From Mucidula mucida (Eukaryota > Basidiomycota > Agaricomycetes > Agaricales > Physalacriaceae), in the NCBI GenBank assembly GCA_015501055.1, contig JADNYV010000077.1, positions 1-64,000 of the forward strand: 64,000 nucleotides of DNA, written 5' to 3'. Within the stretch, counting starts at the first letter, position 1. Every line of letters begins with the position of its first letter. The notes beneath the pieces were generated by a model. It worked only from the letters and a program-made list of their open reading frames with translations, made no database searches and was not told where the DNA came from. Positions 34,940 to 45,759 of this stretch are shown one piece after another. A program made the translations under genes and the position numbers.

Positions 34940-35512
34940 GGCAGAGAGCATTCAGAGAGCCTGCGTTATCCGATTACGCTATCCCAGAGCTGTCGGCATG
35001 TTTGTCGTCCCAAAAGGATGTCTGGGCTTGGGCATCAATTGCTGAAGTGACTGCTTCTTGAAATTTCCTTGATTCAGTCAGTTGTATCTGGTCATCAGTC
35101 AGCATCCATCATCTCCAGACCCTCAGAAACATCAAGAGCTTTTTCTTTCTAGATTCTATAATCTGGGACCCAACAAGAATCAATGTTTGAGTGAACCCAA
35201 AGCAGCAGCGCTGAATTCACCTTTGAAGCGTCGACGGATCGCCTTGTCGAGGGGAGTCCAGAATCGAGAATATCATGACGACGAGAATGTTTTGAAAATT
35301 CCTCAACAAGTCCGTACAATCATTGTCATGCTCTTGTACTAGTAGGGGGTATCGAGGGGGGGGCTGGATTTTCATCACGGGGGAATTGACATTTATGTCG
35401 CGTTTCAAAGAGCTGAGCGATCTCGAAAAGAACCGAGAAAGATGAAGGTACTTTGGGTTTATCTGTAACGTGTTGATACAATGCGATTTTTGCTTCAAGT
35501 ATATTTAATAGT
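34940..35512. other. Intergenic, nothing recognised
   Basis: Spacer between UCH paralog A and the RidA gene. Open frames here have no recognisable domain. Confidence 0.4.
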
Positions 35513-36154
35513 TTAGGACAAGCTGCAAACATCATGAGTAAACGAGTCCTCTCGCAGAGCGGAAAGAGAACATACGTCGCAATAGCCTCAATCTCTACCA
35601 ACACATCCTTCGGTAGCCTACTGACTTCGACACACGACCTCGCAGGCTTATGCGCGCCAAAAGCAGCCTCGTACAACGCGTTAATCTTGCCGAAATCGTT
35701 CATATCCTTAATGAACACCTGTGCCCCCAAAACTTAATAAACAAAATATATCACTATCCACGCGATTAGAAAACGCACCGTGCACTTGACGACCTTTCCC
35801 AGTTCAGACCAGAAGCCTGCACGACAGCCGTGAGGTTCTTGAACACCTGGGTGGTCTGCGTTTCGACGCCGCCCTCGACGATGGTCATCGAGGTGGGATC
35901 CAGCGGGATGCATCCCGATATAAAGACGAGGTTGCCGGCCTTGACTGCTTGGGAGTAGGGACCGATAGCCGCCGGTGCATCTAACGGTTTAATCGCGCGT
36001 CAATGGACTGTCGGCGAAGGCACGCACTGGGAGTCGCAACGGCGGAGAGCGAAGGGTGGGTCGAGACAGACATCGGGCGACGAAGAGCAGTGGGAATGGG
36101 ACGTGCAATACGAGTCAAAGCGCGGATTCTCGCCGCGGCCAGAATGGAGGCCAT
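35513..36154 (-). CDS. RidA/YjgF/Mmf1 family enamine/imine deaminase, likely mitochondrial
   Basis: Exons 36154-36028, 35980-35779, 35718-35576 and a terminal 10-nt exon 35522-35513. The N-terminus ([19 protein letters not shown]) is an Arg-rich amphipathic presequence typical of mitochondrial import. The core shows [55 protein letters not shown] and the family signature [20 protein letters not shown], including the Arg that binds the substrate carboxylate. RidA hydrolyses reactive 2-aminoacrylate and related imines released by PLP enzymes, and protects isoleucine metabolism and mitochondria. Length (about 160 with presequence) is normal. Confidence 0.92.
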
Positions 36155-36447
36155 GAGAAGGTGTTTGGTTCTATTTTCTTTGAAAGCATCCGGCACTTCA
36201 AACTCTCCAGGATTACTACTATTCATGCTGACTGAGAGAAGACCATGACTGAGGAGAGTTTATTGATAGTCTGTCTGTCAGCGTGCCGTAAATAGACAAG
36301 CAGTCACTACCTACGAACTCAAAAGAACGCATCAATACAGCGCCTCAAAAGTGCAAACCACTGGTGGACAGTCTAAAATAGCATTAGCACTATCTGCCAA
36401 ATCATCAGCTCATAGTCTGTGCGGCAAAATAGGACGAACCTCTAAAT

Positions 36448-38713
36448 CTAAGGCTTCACACCCAAGAACAAAAGGCCTCTCTTCGTGATCTCCACCGACG
36501 CCTCCAGATCCCGCACGTCCGCCGCCGACCACCTCTCCTCCGGCGCCAACTCATCCGTCAGCTTCCCACTCCGTATCGCACTCTCGAAAGCGTTCTTCCT
36601 TCCATTAAGCGCTGCCATGCGTCGTGGGTCGGAGTGACCTGTGAAAATGATAAGGGCCGTCCTTGAAGGCAGTGCAGCATGTAGGGCTTTGAGCTGGGTG
36701 TTCAGCGTGTCGACGGTGGCGGCGAGCTGCTCCGGTGATGGCGCTGGCACCGGCGGAGGTGGACCGTCTGTTGATTTTGGTGTTATCCCTAAAATGTATC
36801 AGCGTAAGATTCAAAAGGCGTGAAACAACCGACGTACACCCCAAGAGATTAGCGAGACCCATGAACCGCCCAAAGACAAAGTCGTGCGACGGCAAAGCTT
36901 CCAAGACACCTTTGAGCACCTCGTCGTCGTCCTTGCATCCAATGCTCGAAGTTGCCTTGGCGCCGTGCATAACCGTGGGGTTCCCATGATCCACCACGGC
37001 ACCTCTTATACTTCCAGGTGCACCGCCGCCCGCCCGCCGTTTGCCCTACCCATTCTCTCAAAGATAGACTCATAGTCCGTCTTGAACTCCCCGAAACCTG
37101 GCCCGTTCTCGATTTTCTTCTTCAGCAAGTCTCCGCATGCGCGCGCATCCTCTTCGGGGTCGTGTCCGCCCTCGCCGCGCATTTGGATCTCGCGCCCACA
37201 CCACTTTTTCGTGAGCCATGCGAGGCCGGGTTTGAGAGGGCGACCACGAGGGTGGTGGAAGATGACGCGGTATCGATGCAGAAGGGGTGACAGAGCTGTA
37301 AAGACTTGAGATCTGATTCGAGGGAATGTCCAAGGAGGATGGGGTAAGATGGGTAGAATCTGAAGAGGAGTCATAGAGAATGGATTGTTGCAGGTGGGCC
37401 AAGGAGACGCATAATATGTTGCTGTACATCTGCTAACGTCGTCGTAACATGAGCAAGCGCTTCGGCCGTTATTCCTGACCATCTACAAACGACTTGAACA
37501 CACGGCATATTTACAGACAAAAAAAGCTTACCTCGTCAGGTAGTCTGTAATGGGCTTGGTAGGCTTGACGAGCTGATCATACACGACTTTCCCGGACTCA
37601 AAGTCAATCATAGATATCCTGGTAAGTTCCTTGCCGTCTTCTGTTATACACTACATGAACACTGGATTAATAGATTCACAACAGAACGTCGCGTTCATAC
37701 CATTTCGCAATCAATGGCATAGATCTTGCGCTCTTGGTTCGGATCCCGCACCATGTCTTTGGGCTCCTCCGGGGTCTCTAGCCAGCCCTCAGGTTTCTGG
37801 AAGACATCCGCCATGTACGAGGGTATGGGGTAATCATTCTCGATCATCTGCTCCAACGTCAAGAGGTATTGCGAAGGGCCACCGCGATGTTGCCGTTCTG
37901 CTGATACTACGATGAATAACGTTGGATATGATGGAAATGGAACACGTACAATTTTGGTCATGGCATCTCGTTTAGTTTTTTCTGTCGTGCTGAGAGGAAT
38001 AGTAAAAAAAGAGTTCAAGATGCTATGCATGCGCGATTGGTCGCCTGGGGCGCGCGTAGGACATGCATGACTGAACGTTGATGCGATGAACGGAACGCCA
38101 GTCGTTGAACCCGGCTTGGAAGGAAGTGGTATCGGGATGGGGACGTTGGGGTTGACCAAAGGTGAAGTGGAGATTGGAGGCAAGCAAAGTAGTTCGTTGG
38201 TTAACCCTGGGATGAGTAAAGTCACGACTTTGGGAATAAGATTGGCGTTCTGATATGAATTGTTAGCCGACACTTGCAATTAATTAATGCAAAGTCTTAC
38301 CTCAATACGCAGCCAGTTTGGCGGTGGCGCGTCCCCAATAATGTGGATGGCAAGATCCCTTATGTCCTGTTCATCTGAAGATAAATGCCAGTCAACGTCC
38401 TGATGCTGTACTCACCTCGATACCGACAGCTCGATGTCGCTGTACAATGTCCGATGTCGAGTACATGAACCGTGGTACAGCGGCCTATGAGTATTTAGCG
38501 CAGTAAAGGCGTTTAAAAGAGCAAACGCACATCCATCCTGCCCGCCGTCTTCTTGGCCTTCTTCGCCTTGCGTTTCTCCACTTTCGTCCATCCTCCATCG
38601 TCGCCCACGGTGGCAAGCTCAGCAAAGGAATTCGGCGACGTTTTGGCCTTTTTTGTTCGGGTTCCGCCCTAAGTCGTCGGTGACGGTGGCGACGACAGGT
38701 GGGATCTTTTCAT
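36448..38713 (-). CDS. Rex1/Rnh70-like 3'-5' RNA exonuclease (DEDDh)
   Basis: Many short exons. The DEDDh exonuclease motifs appear in order: IYAIDCEM (Exo I Asp and Glu), LLGHSLESDLKSLQL (Exo II Asp) and GGHDPEEDARAC (Exo III His and Asp). The N-terminal region has a Lys-rich nuclear-type segment (KVEKRKAKKAKK). The C-terminal 100 residues include ALIIFTGHSDPRRMAALN and end GLFLGVKP. Rex1-type enzymes trim 5S rRNA, tRNA and snRNA 3' ends. The start is uncertain: MKRSHLSSPPSPTT at 38713 meets an in-frame TAG before the conserved Lys-rich part, so one base may be wrong or the start lies elsewhere. Confidence 0.85.
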
Positions 38714-38828
38714 GAGGAAGGATTGCGTTAAAGCATTTTTGGAAATTAAATTCACGTCAATCAATATTCGGACCGATAGCCGGACTTGCTACTTTGGGAG
38801 TCAATTTCGATCGCATCTCTCGACAGTC

Positions 38829-39658
38829 ATGACTGAATCCAAGTCAGAGGGTGCGTTCCTTGACGGCGTTCTGTCACGAATCTAATTCAAAACTAGCAGT
38901 GAAAGACACGCGCAAGCGCTATATTCCACTCGAATCCAACCCCGAAGTGTTCACAGATCTCATCACAAACCTTGGCGTTCAAGCCCTGAAATTCCAAGAT
39001 GTGTACTCCATTGACGAGCCAGACTTGATGGCAATGGTAGACCGCCCTGTGTTGGCTCTTGTGCTAGTATTCCCAGTAACAGATAACGACGAAGAGTACA
39101 AGAAGAAGAACTGGGTTGAACACTATGCTGGAAGCGGCGACGGAGAACCTGTTGTCTGGTACCGACAGACCATTCACAATGCTTGCGGACTATACGCGAT
39201 CTTACACGGCATATCAAACGGTCAAGCTAGGGAGTTCATACGTGCGTTGCCTTTCCGACTTGTAGGATTGCCATCTTGACACGTCTCATAGCACCAGGCT
39301 CTCCGTTTGCCACCCTCATTGAGCAATGCGTACCGTTAAACCCAGATGACCGGGCTCTCGCCCTTGAGAATTCTGCAGAGCTGGAAGAAGCGCATAAGAA
39401 CGCCGCTCAACAAGGATCCACTGCCCCGCCCAGCCTCGAAGAGGAAGTCGACTACCATTACGTCGCTTTCGTCAAAGGGAAAAACAATCGTCTGTACGAG
39501 ATGGATGGAAACAAAAACGGCCGATTGACAAGGGCGTGCTTCTGAAAGGGGACGAAGACTTGTTCAGTGAAGGAGGTCTGAGCCTAGTGAGACAGTTCAT
39601 CCAGCGGGAGCAGGGAGGGAACCCAAATTTCAGTCTGATGGCTTTGACACCCGCGTAG
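38829..39658 (+). CDS. Ubiquitin C-terminal hydrolase (peptidase C12) paralog B, one frame break
   Basis: Exons 38829-38850, 38900-39241 and 39292-39658. The catalytic set is complete: WYRQTIHNACGLYAILHGIS (Gln, Cys), YHYVAFVKG (His) and LYEMDGNKNG (Asp). Directly after the Asp, at about 39521, the sequence reads GGCCGATTGACAAGG. One more C would keep the frame (NGPIDKGVLLKG) into the family C-terminus that ends MALTPA at 39656-39658. Uncorrected, translation stops at 39543. UCH recycles ubiquitin in cytosol and nucleus. The 342-nt middle exon and phase-1 introns match paralog A exactly, so the two arose by gene duplication. Confidence 0.9.
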
Positions 39659-39680
39659 TAAATGCATGATCAATTGTAAA

Positions 39681-40445
39681 TCAATCGTCTCCCCAATCCA
39701 ATCCAAGTGCATTCTTTTTGTCGCCCCGTACCGCCTCCTCGACAGCTTCTGCAAGAGCGCGTAACGCAAGGACGTCCTCCTCAAGCTGCACGACGCGCGA
39801 CTTGTCAACAATTTCCGGATCGGTGACATTCAAGGCTTTGTACAGCGCCTGTTCGCGCTCATGCCCACGCAGTTTATCGATGGATGTCAAAAGCGCAGGG
39901 AGATTGGGATGCTCTGCGATTACCTGACGCAGTTTCGGAGACATCGCTGTCGAAGCAGAGCTTACAAGTGTGAGGTGGTAGAAAAAAAAAACGCGTACCG
40001 ATAGCTTCGTATTGCCGCAGTTGAAGAGGTTTGGGGTCATCGCGTTCCAGAGGGTCTGGATATGCAGATGCCTCTGGCACATAAGGCCACTTCAGAGATG
40101 AAAGTGCCCGCAATGGTTTTGGATCTTCCAGAAGCTCTTCCTTGGATGTTGGTTGGGCAGCTTCATCAACCAGAGGAGGAGGATGGCTGTTTTCGGAAGG
40201 CCGTGCAGCAGCTCCGCATGAATTGGCTATTGACGTGCACGTTGAGATTATAGAAAAGAAAGAAAGGACCTGTTGTACCTTTATGGTCTTTGTAACATGG
40301 TACTGAACAGCTGGTGAAATTAGTTAAAAAAGTGAGAAGGAAAAATGCCGCGCTTCACTTACTATACTACTAAGCATCCAGAACAAGTATACTTGGATTC
40401 ATTTGTGGAGCAAATCTGACATGGTGGTCGGGAAGAGCGGGGCAT
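39681..40445 (-). CDS. ZNHIT3/Hit1-like HIT-type zinc finger protein
   Basis: Exons 40445-40373, 40310-40279, 40226-39999 and 39946-39681. The N-terminus forms a zf-HIT finger: PCQICSTNESKYTCSGC, then YCSVPCYKDHK and a downstream Cys. The middle contains LRALSSLKWPYVPEASAYPD and DPKPLQLRQYEAI, a segment I associate with fungal ZNHIT3 proteins. The C-terminus is helical and acidic. Hit1/ZNHIT3 partners Rsa1/NUFIP in box C/D snoRNP assembly in the nucleus. The finger spans a splice junction, which is why it is invisible in any single open frame. The identity at the level of ZNHIT3 is inferred; the zf-HIT finger itself is clear. Confidence 0.8.
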
Positions 40446-40875
40446 TCTATCGTCGCCGAATTGGGAAGCTGTCAAACTTAACTAGATAACGTGTGAGCTT
40501 CACGTCGAGAAATTTCGGCGCCACAACCCCTTCAATTCGCTAAATTGAGCAAGAACTCTCGTTTGGATCGTACTGCACCTTGAAATTTTGTTTCTGGCAT
40601 ATTGTGGCCGTCTTTATGTCACAGCAGTGACAATACTATCTTATCTAATCTACTACGTTGACCAATGACTCTGAGATTCATTCCCTTTCTACCTAGCCTC
40701 AGGCTTGACTGGCAAATTTGGATTGAATGTGGACGCCTGAATTAGTTCAAACACGATGGAAATGTGCGTTGACAACAGTGGACGGTGTTCTGCGTCATGA
40801 GGTGCGTCATGGACGGTGACAGAAGCAGAGGGGACCTCATGAACGTCAAATTGTGTAGCTATCTTCCTCCCCATC
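40446..40875. other. Divergent promoter spacer
   Basis: Spacer between the ZNHIT3-like gene (minus) and the flavin monooxygenase (plus). No gene features were seen. Confidence 0.5.
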
Positions 40876-43209
40876 ATGTCCCCCACTGCTGCCAGGCTGC
40901 CTGACGCCTTGTCGCTACTGAATCCTTTCACTTTGCTGGAATACCTGGTGAATCTGTGGTACATCGCCGTGCAACAACTCATCATCGCCCTATTCAAGCC
41001 GGTACCTTTTCTTTGCATATGGGCGTCGACCGACGTTAACTGTATCATAGCCTGTGCCGCCTTCGCCCGACTTTCCCAAGAAACCCTATGGACATATCGC
41101 CATTATTGGTGCCGGCATGACCGGGATATCCAGCGCTGCGTACGCGTCCATTTTTCGTGTCGCTTTCGTGTCGTTGACTCAACAATGTAGACACTGCATT
41201 GGCCATAACTTTGACGTTACGATTTTTGAGCAGAAACCCAAGGAAAAGGGGTTGGGCGGTATCTGGAGAAATGTCAACCGAACGAGCGGCTTGCAGTTGA
41301 ATTCCATTCTCTATCGGTGCGCCCGCGTCATGAACTTGCGATACTTTTTTGTTAACGCGATCTACAGCTTTCATCCTGGTGTCCTTTGGCAACGCGGATT
41401 CCCCGAACGCGACGAGATTCTTGGACGTCAGTGCTATTTCTCAGCTGTCGTGTTCTGCCCTAACTGTCATGTCCAGAGATTGAAAAGATCTGGCACGAGT
41501 ATAACCTGGATGCTCGTACCAAATTCGATGTATGTTTTGTGTTCATACGAGGCAGCCCTTCCATCTAAACAACTTGACAGACCCGCATTACATCTATCAC
41601 TAGAGCGTCGAAAGACAAATTCGAAGGACAAAAAGACGCGGAGCGCAGTCGATGGATAGTAAACGGCGATGAATCTACTGTGTACGACGCGATCATAGTC
41701 ACCATCGGCACCTGCGGGCCTCCCATGTACCCAAAGTGGGCTCAAGAATACATGGACGCCATAGCGCGAATTCTTCCGATTCGGAAGAGAAGCATTCAAA
41801 CCAGGATAAGAAGCCGATTATCATTCATTCTTCTAACCTAGACAATCTCGAGGAGGGTATGGTTCGTAAGATGGGACGTGTCATCGTCGTCGGAAGTGGT
41901 GCCAGTGGTGTGGAGGGCGTTGAATGGGTTATGGATCACATATACGGAACCAGTACGAAAGTATTTTGGAGGCTACATGCTCTTACTGACCCTGCCTCGT
42001 TTTCAGAAAAGGATTATTCCAACCCTCCACCAGAAGTCATGATGCTCGCCAGAAGCGACAAATGGATTATACCCCGCAACTTTGTTATTGACACTCTAAT
42101 TGCATGCCAACCATTTGGCCGGGAAATGCCTTTGAGGTTCGCCACATCCTCAGACGTTCGTGGTCGTATCGTTAATGTGTTTTTATGAAGCTTCATCTGG
42201 GAGGGTTTCCTCAAACGCATACATTACCGCGGTGTTGAAGATCTCGTTCCTTCCGACCATGGTCTATTCACAGGAACACCGGTTGTCAACGATACCTTCT
42301 TGGGACATGTGCGCGCTGGACGCTGCAAGTATGTCCGCGGAGAAACGCTTGGTTTTAGCGACGATGGCAAGGGTGTTCTCTTTCGCGACCGCGATTCTGA
42401 GGAAGGACAACGTGTTATCGAGGCCGACTTGATTGTCCTAGCCACCGGATTCAAAAAACCGAAGATTGACTTCTTCGACGATGAAGCGTCGGTGTTTCCC
42501 AAAGACTATGATGTGAGGTGTATCAATTCGTTCAGTGAGATTGCTTATCGAATCAACCATTAGAGACCAAATCTGTACTTGCAGAACTTCAGCACGGAAG
42601 ATTGGTCTGTCCTTACGACTAATTCAGCATACGTCAATGCCATTGGAACTGTGTTCGTCGTCTTTTACATCTTTTCGGAATGCATGAGATTGATCACATT
42701 ACTTCGTAATTTTGCAGCGGACATTTGTAAGTTCCCCCTCAATGTACCGCCATTCGCAAGTTGCTCACATACGTCCTGCTCAAAAGCCATATCGGGATTT
42801 GTATGTCTTCCTCTTTCTTCTTAAGCTAGGCTGACCCTTGAGCCTCATCTAGATACTCGGATTCTGTTGACCTTACTCATGGATCCCGCCGCGCGGCCGT
42901 CTCCCAAAGACATGAAACTCTGGGTCGATGTTGTTCGGTACATTAAGAGCGGAGCGCAAGGCGGCGCTCTTGGGTTCTTTACTTACGCCGAGCTAAGTGC
43001 GTTCTGCGTTCCTCCTTGGTTTCCTATACGTCCTGCTGATCAACTTTCGATGCAGCGATCTGGCTACTGACGTTCCACTTATTCCGACCGGACAGACTGC
43101 GATGGTAAGAAGGTTTCCCCATTATCAACCGAGTGTAACTAAAGAAGATATCGCCTACAGGATATTCTTCATCATGCAAGGCTGGGGTACATATGGTCCT
43201 CGGGCGTAA
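40876..43209 (+). CDS. Flavin-dependent monooxygenase-like protein with N-terminal membrane helix
   Basis: The protein starts at 40876 with a hydrophobic stretch (LLEYLVNLWYIAVQQLIIAL) that probably anchors it to a membrane. Next are the FAD Rossmann motif IAIIGAGMTGISSA and FEQKPKEKGLGGIWRNVN, then FHPGVLWQRGFP. An internal NADPH-type motif VIVVGSGASGVEGVEW precedes ADLIVLATGFKKP. The C-terminal exons end MQGWGTYGPRA. These are features of FMO/Baeyer-Villiger-type monooxygenases that oxygenate ketones or N/S compounds with NADPH. Between about 41740 and 41810 the frame changes by one base with no suitable intron, so there is either an indel or an unusual splice. Substrate is unknown. Confidence 0.82.
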
Positions 43210-43377
43210 AGTAGAAGCAATGTCTCTTAGTAACTTGTAAGGATCTAGCTACCAAGATAAAGTTCCTCATGCAAGCTGATCCTCGACAGAACGTAGAACA
43301 AACTGTTCAGGTAACAGTATCAGTCTGTTAGATAGAATGTTCAGTTGTAGTAAGCTTGGAGCATAATCAAAGGCTTC

Positions 43378-45230
43378 TCACCTGACGCAAATGTGTGTAT
43401 CGATTATCATCTGCCCCCGACAGATATAACGTCTGCGACGGGTACGATGAAATTGACCCCCTAGGCTGCCCTTTTTGGGCGGGTCTCGGAAAGGGTCAAC
43501 GAAACTCCACCTCGACGCACTGCTGGCGATGGTAGATCCAGCACTCAATCGAGTGGGAGAGGAGCTACTCGGATAGGGCGGTACGGAAGGATTCGAGTCC
43601 CTGTCAACATCTGTGGGGCGCAGGAAAGAGAGTGTCGTGGACCGTGTGCTCTCGACGTCTGTCTCCGTAGGATCAGAGAAGCGACTTTGCTCGGGTGGCT
43701 GCGGCAAACGCGCCAGGCTGCTGAACCACGAGCGATGAGGAGACACTGGTTCTGGCAACGTGAGATGGGATGCTGTTCCGAGGTGTTGACGTGAGATCAA
43801 CCATGTTCCGCTCCCCGTCGGTTTCAAGGGATTCTGCTGTCGCTTGCAAAGAGTAGCCATTGTTTTCTGCGGAGACGACGGGCGTATCAAGAGCAGTACG
43901 ACGACGACAAGCAGAACGAGGATGCCCAAGACGCTGCCAACGATCGCGCCTATATTTGCTGAAGGCTGTTTTGCGGATGTACTACTGCGTACTTGTTAGA
44001 CCACCGTTGGATGTACGAGATAAAAAGGAGACGTACGCCAAAGTGGTTGGCCCCGCACTAACACTACTGGTGAACTAGTACCAGGGAGAGAAGAGGTGGC
44101 TGATGACTTTGAGGCGACAGCTGTTGGGGATGGGAGTACTCCACTGTTGTCAGTATTATCGGGAAGAGCACTGCCGGCAGGTGAGTTGTCGGACGGAGTA
44201 CTTGGGTGTGATATATGTAAGCGCATAGACGATATAGTTTGAGGAAAGCACATACCTCGTCTTTTCCGTGGTAGATTGGGGCGACTGGTGGACGTAACGA
44301 CAGCAATGGAAGACGTAGGGGTTGAATCTATAGTGGCCACTGCCGTTGTGATTGGAGGAGAAATAGATGTATTTGGCGGGGCGGCGTGGAAGATGATCGA
44401 CCGCCGTCTCCTCCATTATTAACCGTAGGGAGCTGGGAGGGAGTTGTCGTCGCTGCAGGGTTCCCAGGAGCCACGCCACTGATATTGTTCCCGACTTGAC
44501 CGCCCCCATCTGCATCACCACCCACATTGTCGTCGCTGCCGCCGTCCCCATCGTCGTTATCATCGTCGTCCCCATCGTCGTCGTCATCATCGGACCCGCT
44601 ATCCTCATCGCTATTCTCGTCGTCGGATCCATCGCTATCTTCATCATCGCTTCCGTCGGACCCACTATCGTCGTCCCCGTCATCGTCGCCAGAGTCCTCG
44701 CCATCATCCGAATTGTCCTTATGATTGTGGTGGCCACCATCGTGATGTCCATCCCCTCCGTGGTGGCGGTCCCCGTCCCCTCCGCCACCAAAATGGTGAT
44801 GATCATCGTGATCGCGAGGAAGAAAAGACGCGGCGCGCTTCATCTTGGCCGCTTCCATTGCCGAGCGCCTAAACGACGATGAGCAGGGAATTTGACATTG
44901 GGCTTACCCTTACCTCGAAGGGGAGATCCAGCCTCACGCAGTACTGCTTTTCCCGAAATGACAGCACCTCCATCTGGATACACCATGCTGTCAGCACGCA
45001 CTATTCACGAAACGATAGCGAGCACTTGCTTAGATCGACACCCTCTGGAGACCAGAACCTGTGGTTTCCTTCGAGGTAGACCGGATTTGAGAAACATCCT
45101 TCAAAATGAGCGATGTGGAGGTGAAGGAAGCCTTTTTCCTCAGTAGCATCGCATAGTAGTTGTATGTATGAAGCGCGGAACGGCAACGAGAATCAGTGGG
45201 GGTGGTGATATTTTCCCACTGCACAGTCAA
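43378..45230 (-). CDS. Single-pass membrane protein with Asp/His-rich extracellular region
   Basis: The C-terminal exon (up to about 43990) has a clear membrane helix (ILVLLVVVVLLLIR) preceded by Gly/Ala/Ser residues, then a 150-residue Ser/Pro-rich tail. Upstream, a His-, Gly- and Asp-rich region (44858 downward, with HHHFGGGG and long Asp/Ser runs) and a Thr/Ser-rich stretch would lie outside the cell. Further upstream, a Cys-containing beta-rich module (LHIAHFEGCFSNPVYLEG, FWSPEGVDLSKC) reads to about 45200. The layout resembles the Ser/Thr-rich, one-helix proteins frequent in Agaricomycetes. The 5' exon and start are not settled. Function is unknown; metal or calcium binding by the Asp/His region is speculation. 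Confidence 0.6.
44520..44790 (-). repeat. Trinucleotide-rich low-complexity tract coding for Asp/Ser/Gly
   Basis: Runs of GAC/GAT-type codons on the minus strand. The complementary strand gives long spurious hydrophobic Val/Ile frames, which are not genes. Confidence 0.8.
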
Positions 45231-45759
45231 TTGTACGGAGAATCCAAGGTGACAGCTCGCTTGAAAGAAAACCGAAAGTTTAGTTGGGCTTTAGTTTGGA
45301 AACCAACAGATGCTGAGTCAGAAGGCTGTCCTGTTCGAGTGATGTAGACGTAGATTGATGATTTATTGCAGCGATGAAGTTGCGGTAACCCCAAGACCAT
45401 TTAGAGGACGGAAGTGAGAGCTTCGTTGTGGTGATCGGTTGTCGTACATGACCTGTCAATTTTCCCGTTTCGGCCATCTCGGTCCGGGAATGAACCTAAA
45501 TGTTAGTGAGTACTGAGCGTGTCAATGCAGACCTCCATTGACGGTTGTTGACATGTCGATGTTGTCGAAAAGAGGAATTTATCAGCCATATCGCAGTGAT
45601 GAAGTGCTCATCAGTATCTCGTTTGCGATGTTTTCATCTGGTCCGCCTATACTGAATGATTAGCGTTTACCAAACGAACGGTTTAGCAACCGAACTGTCC
45701 AACACCCAGAATAACGACAGTAGAAACTGGTTTCTGTTACAACGTTAAATCATGTGTGT
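45231..45759. other. Intergenic or 5' region of the membrane protein gene
   Basis: A minus-strand frame 45280-45477 (MAETGKLTGHVRQPIT) might be a 5' exon of the membrane protein, but no splice chain was convincing. Confidence 0.3.

Noticed and set aside
44496..44882. Plus-strand frame of 128 residues with long Val/Ile runs
   Set aside because: It is the complement of the Asp/Ser-rich coding tract. The hydrophobic look is a by-product of GAC/GAT codons read backwards.
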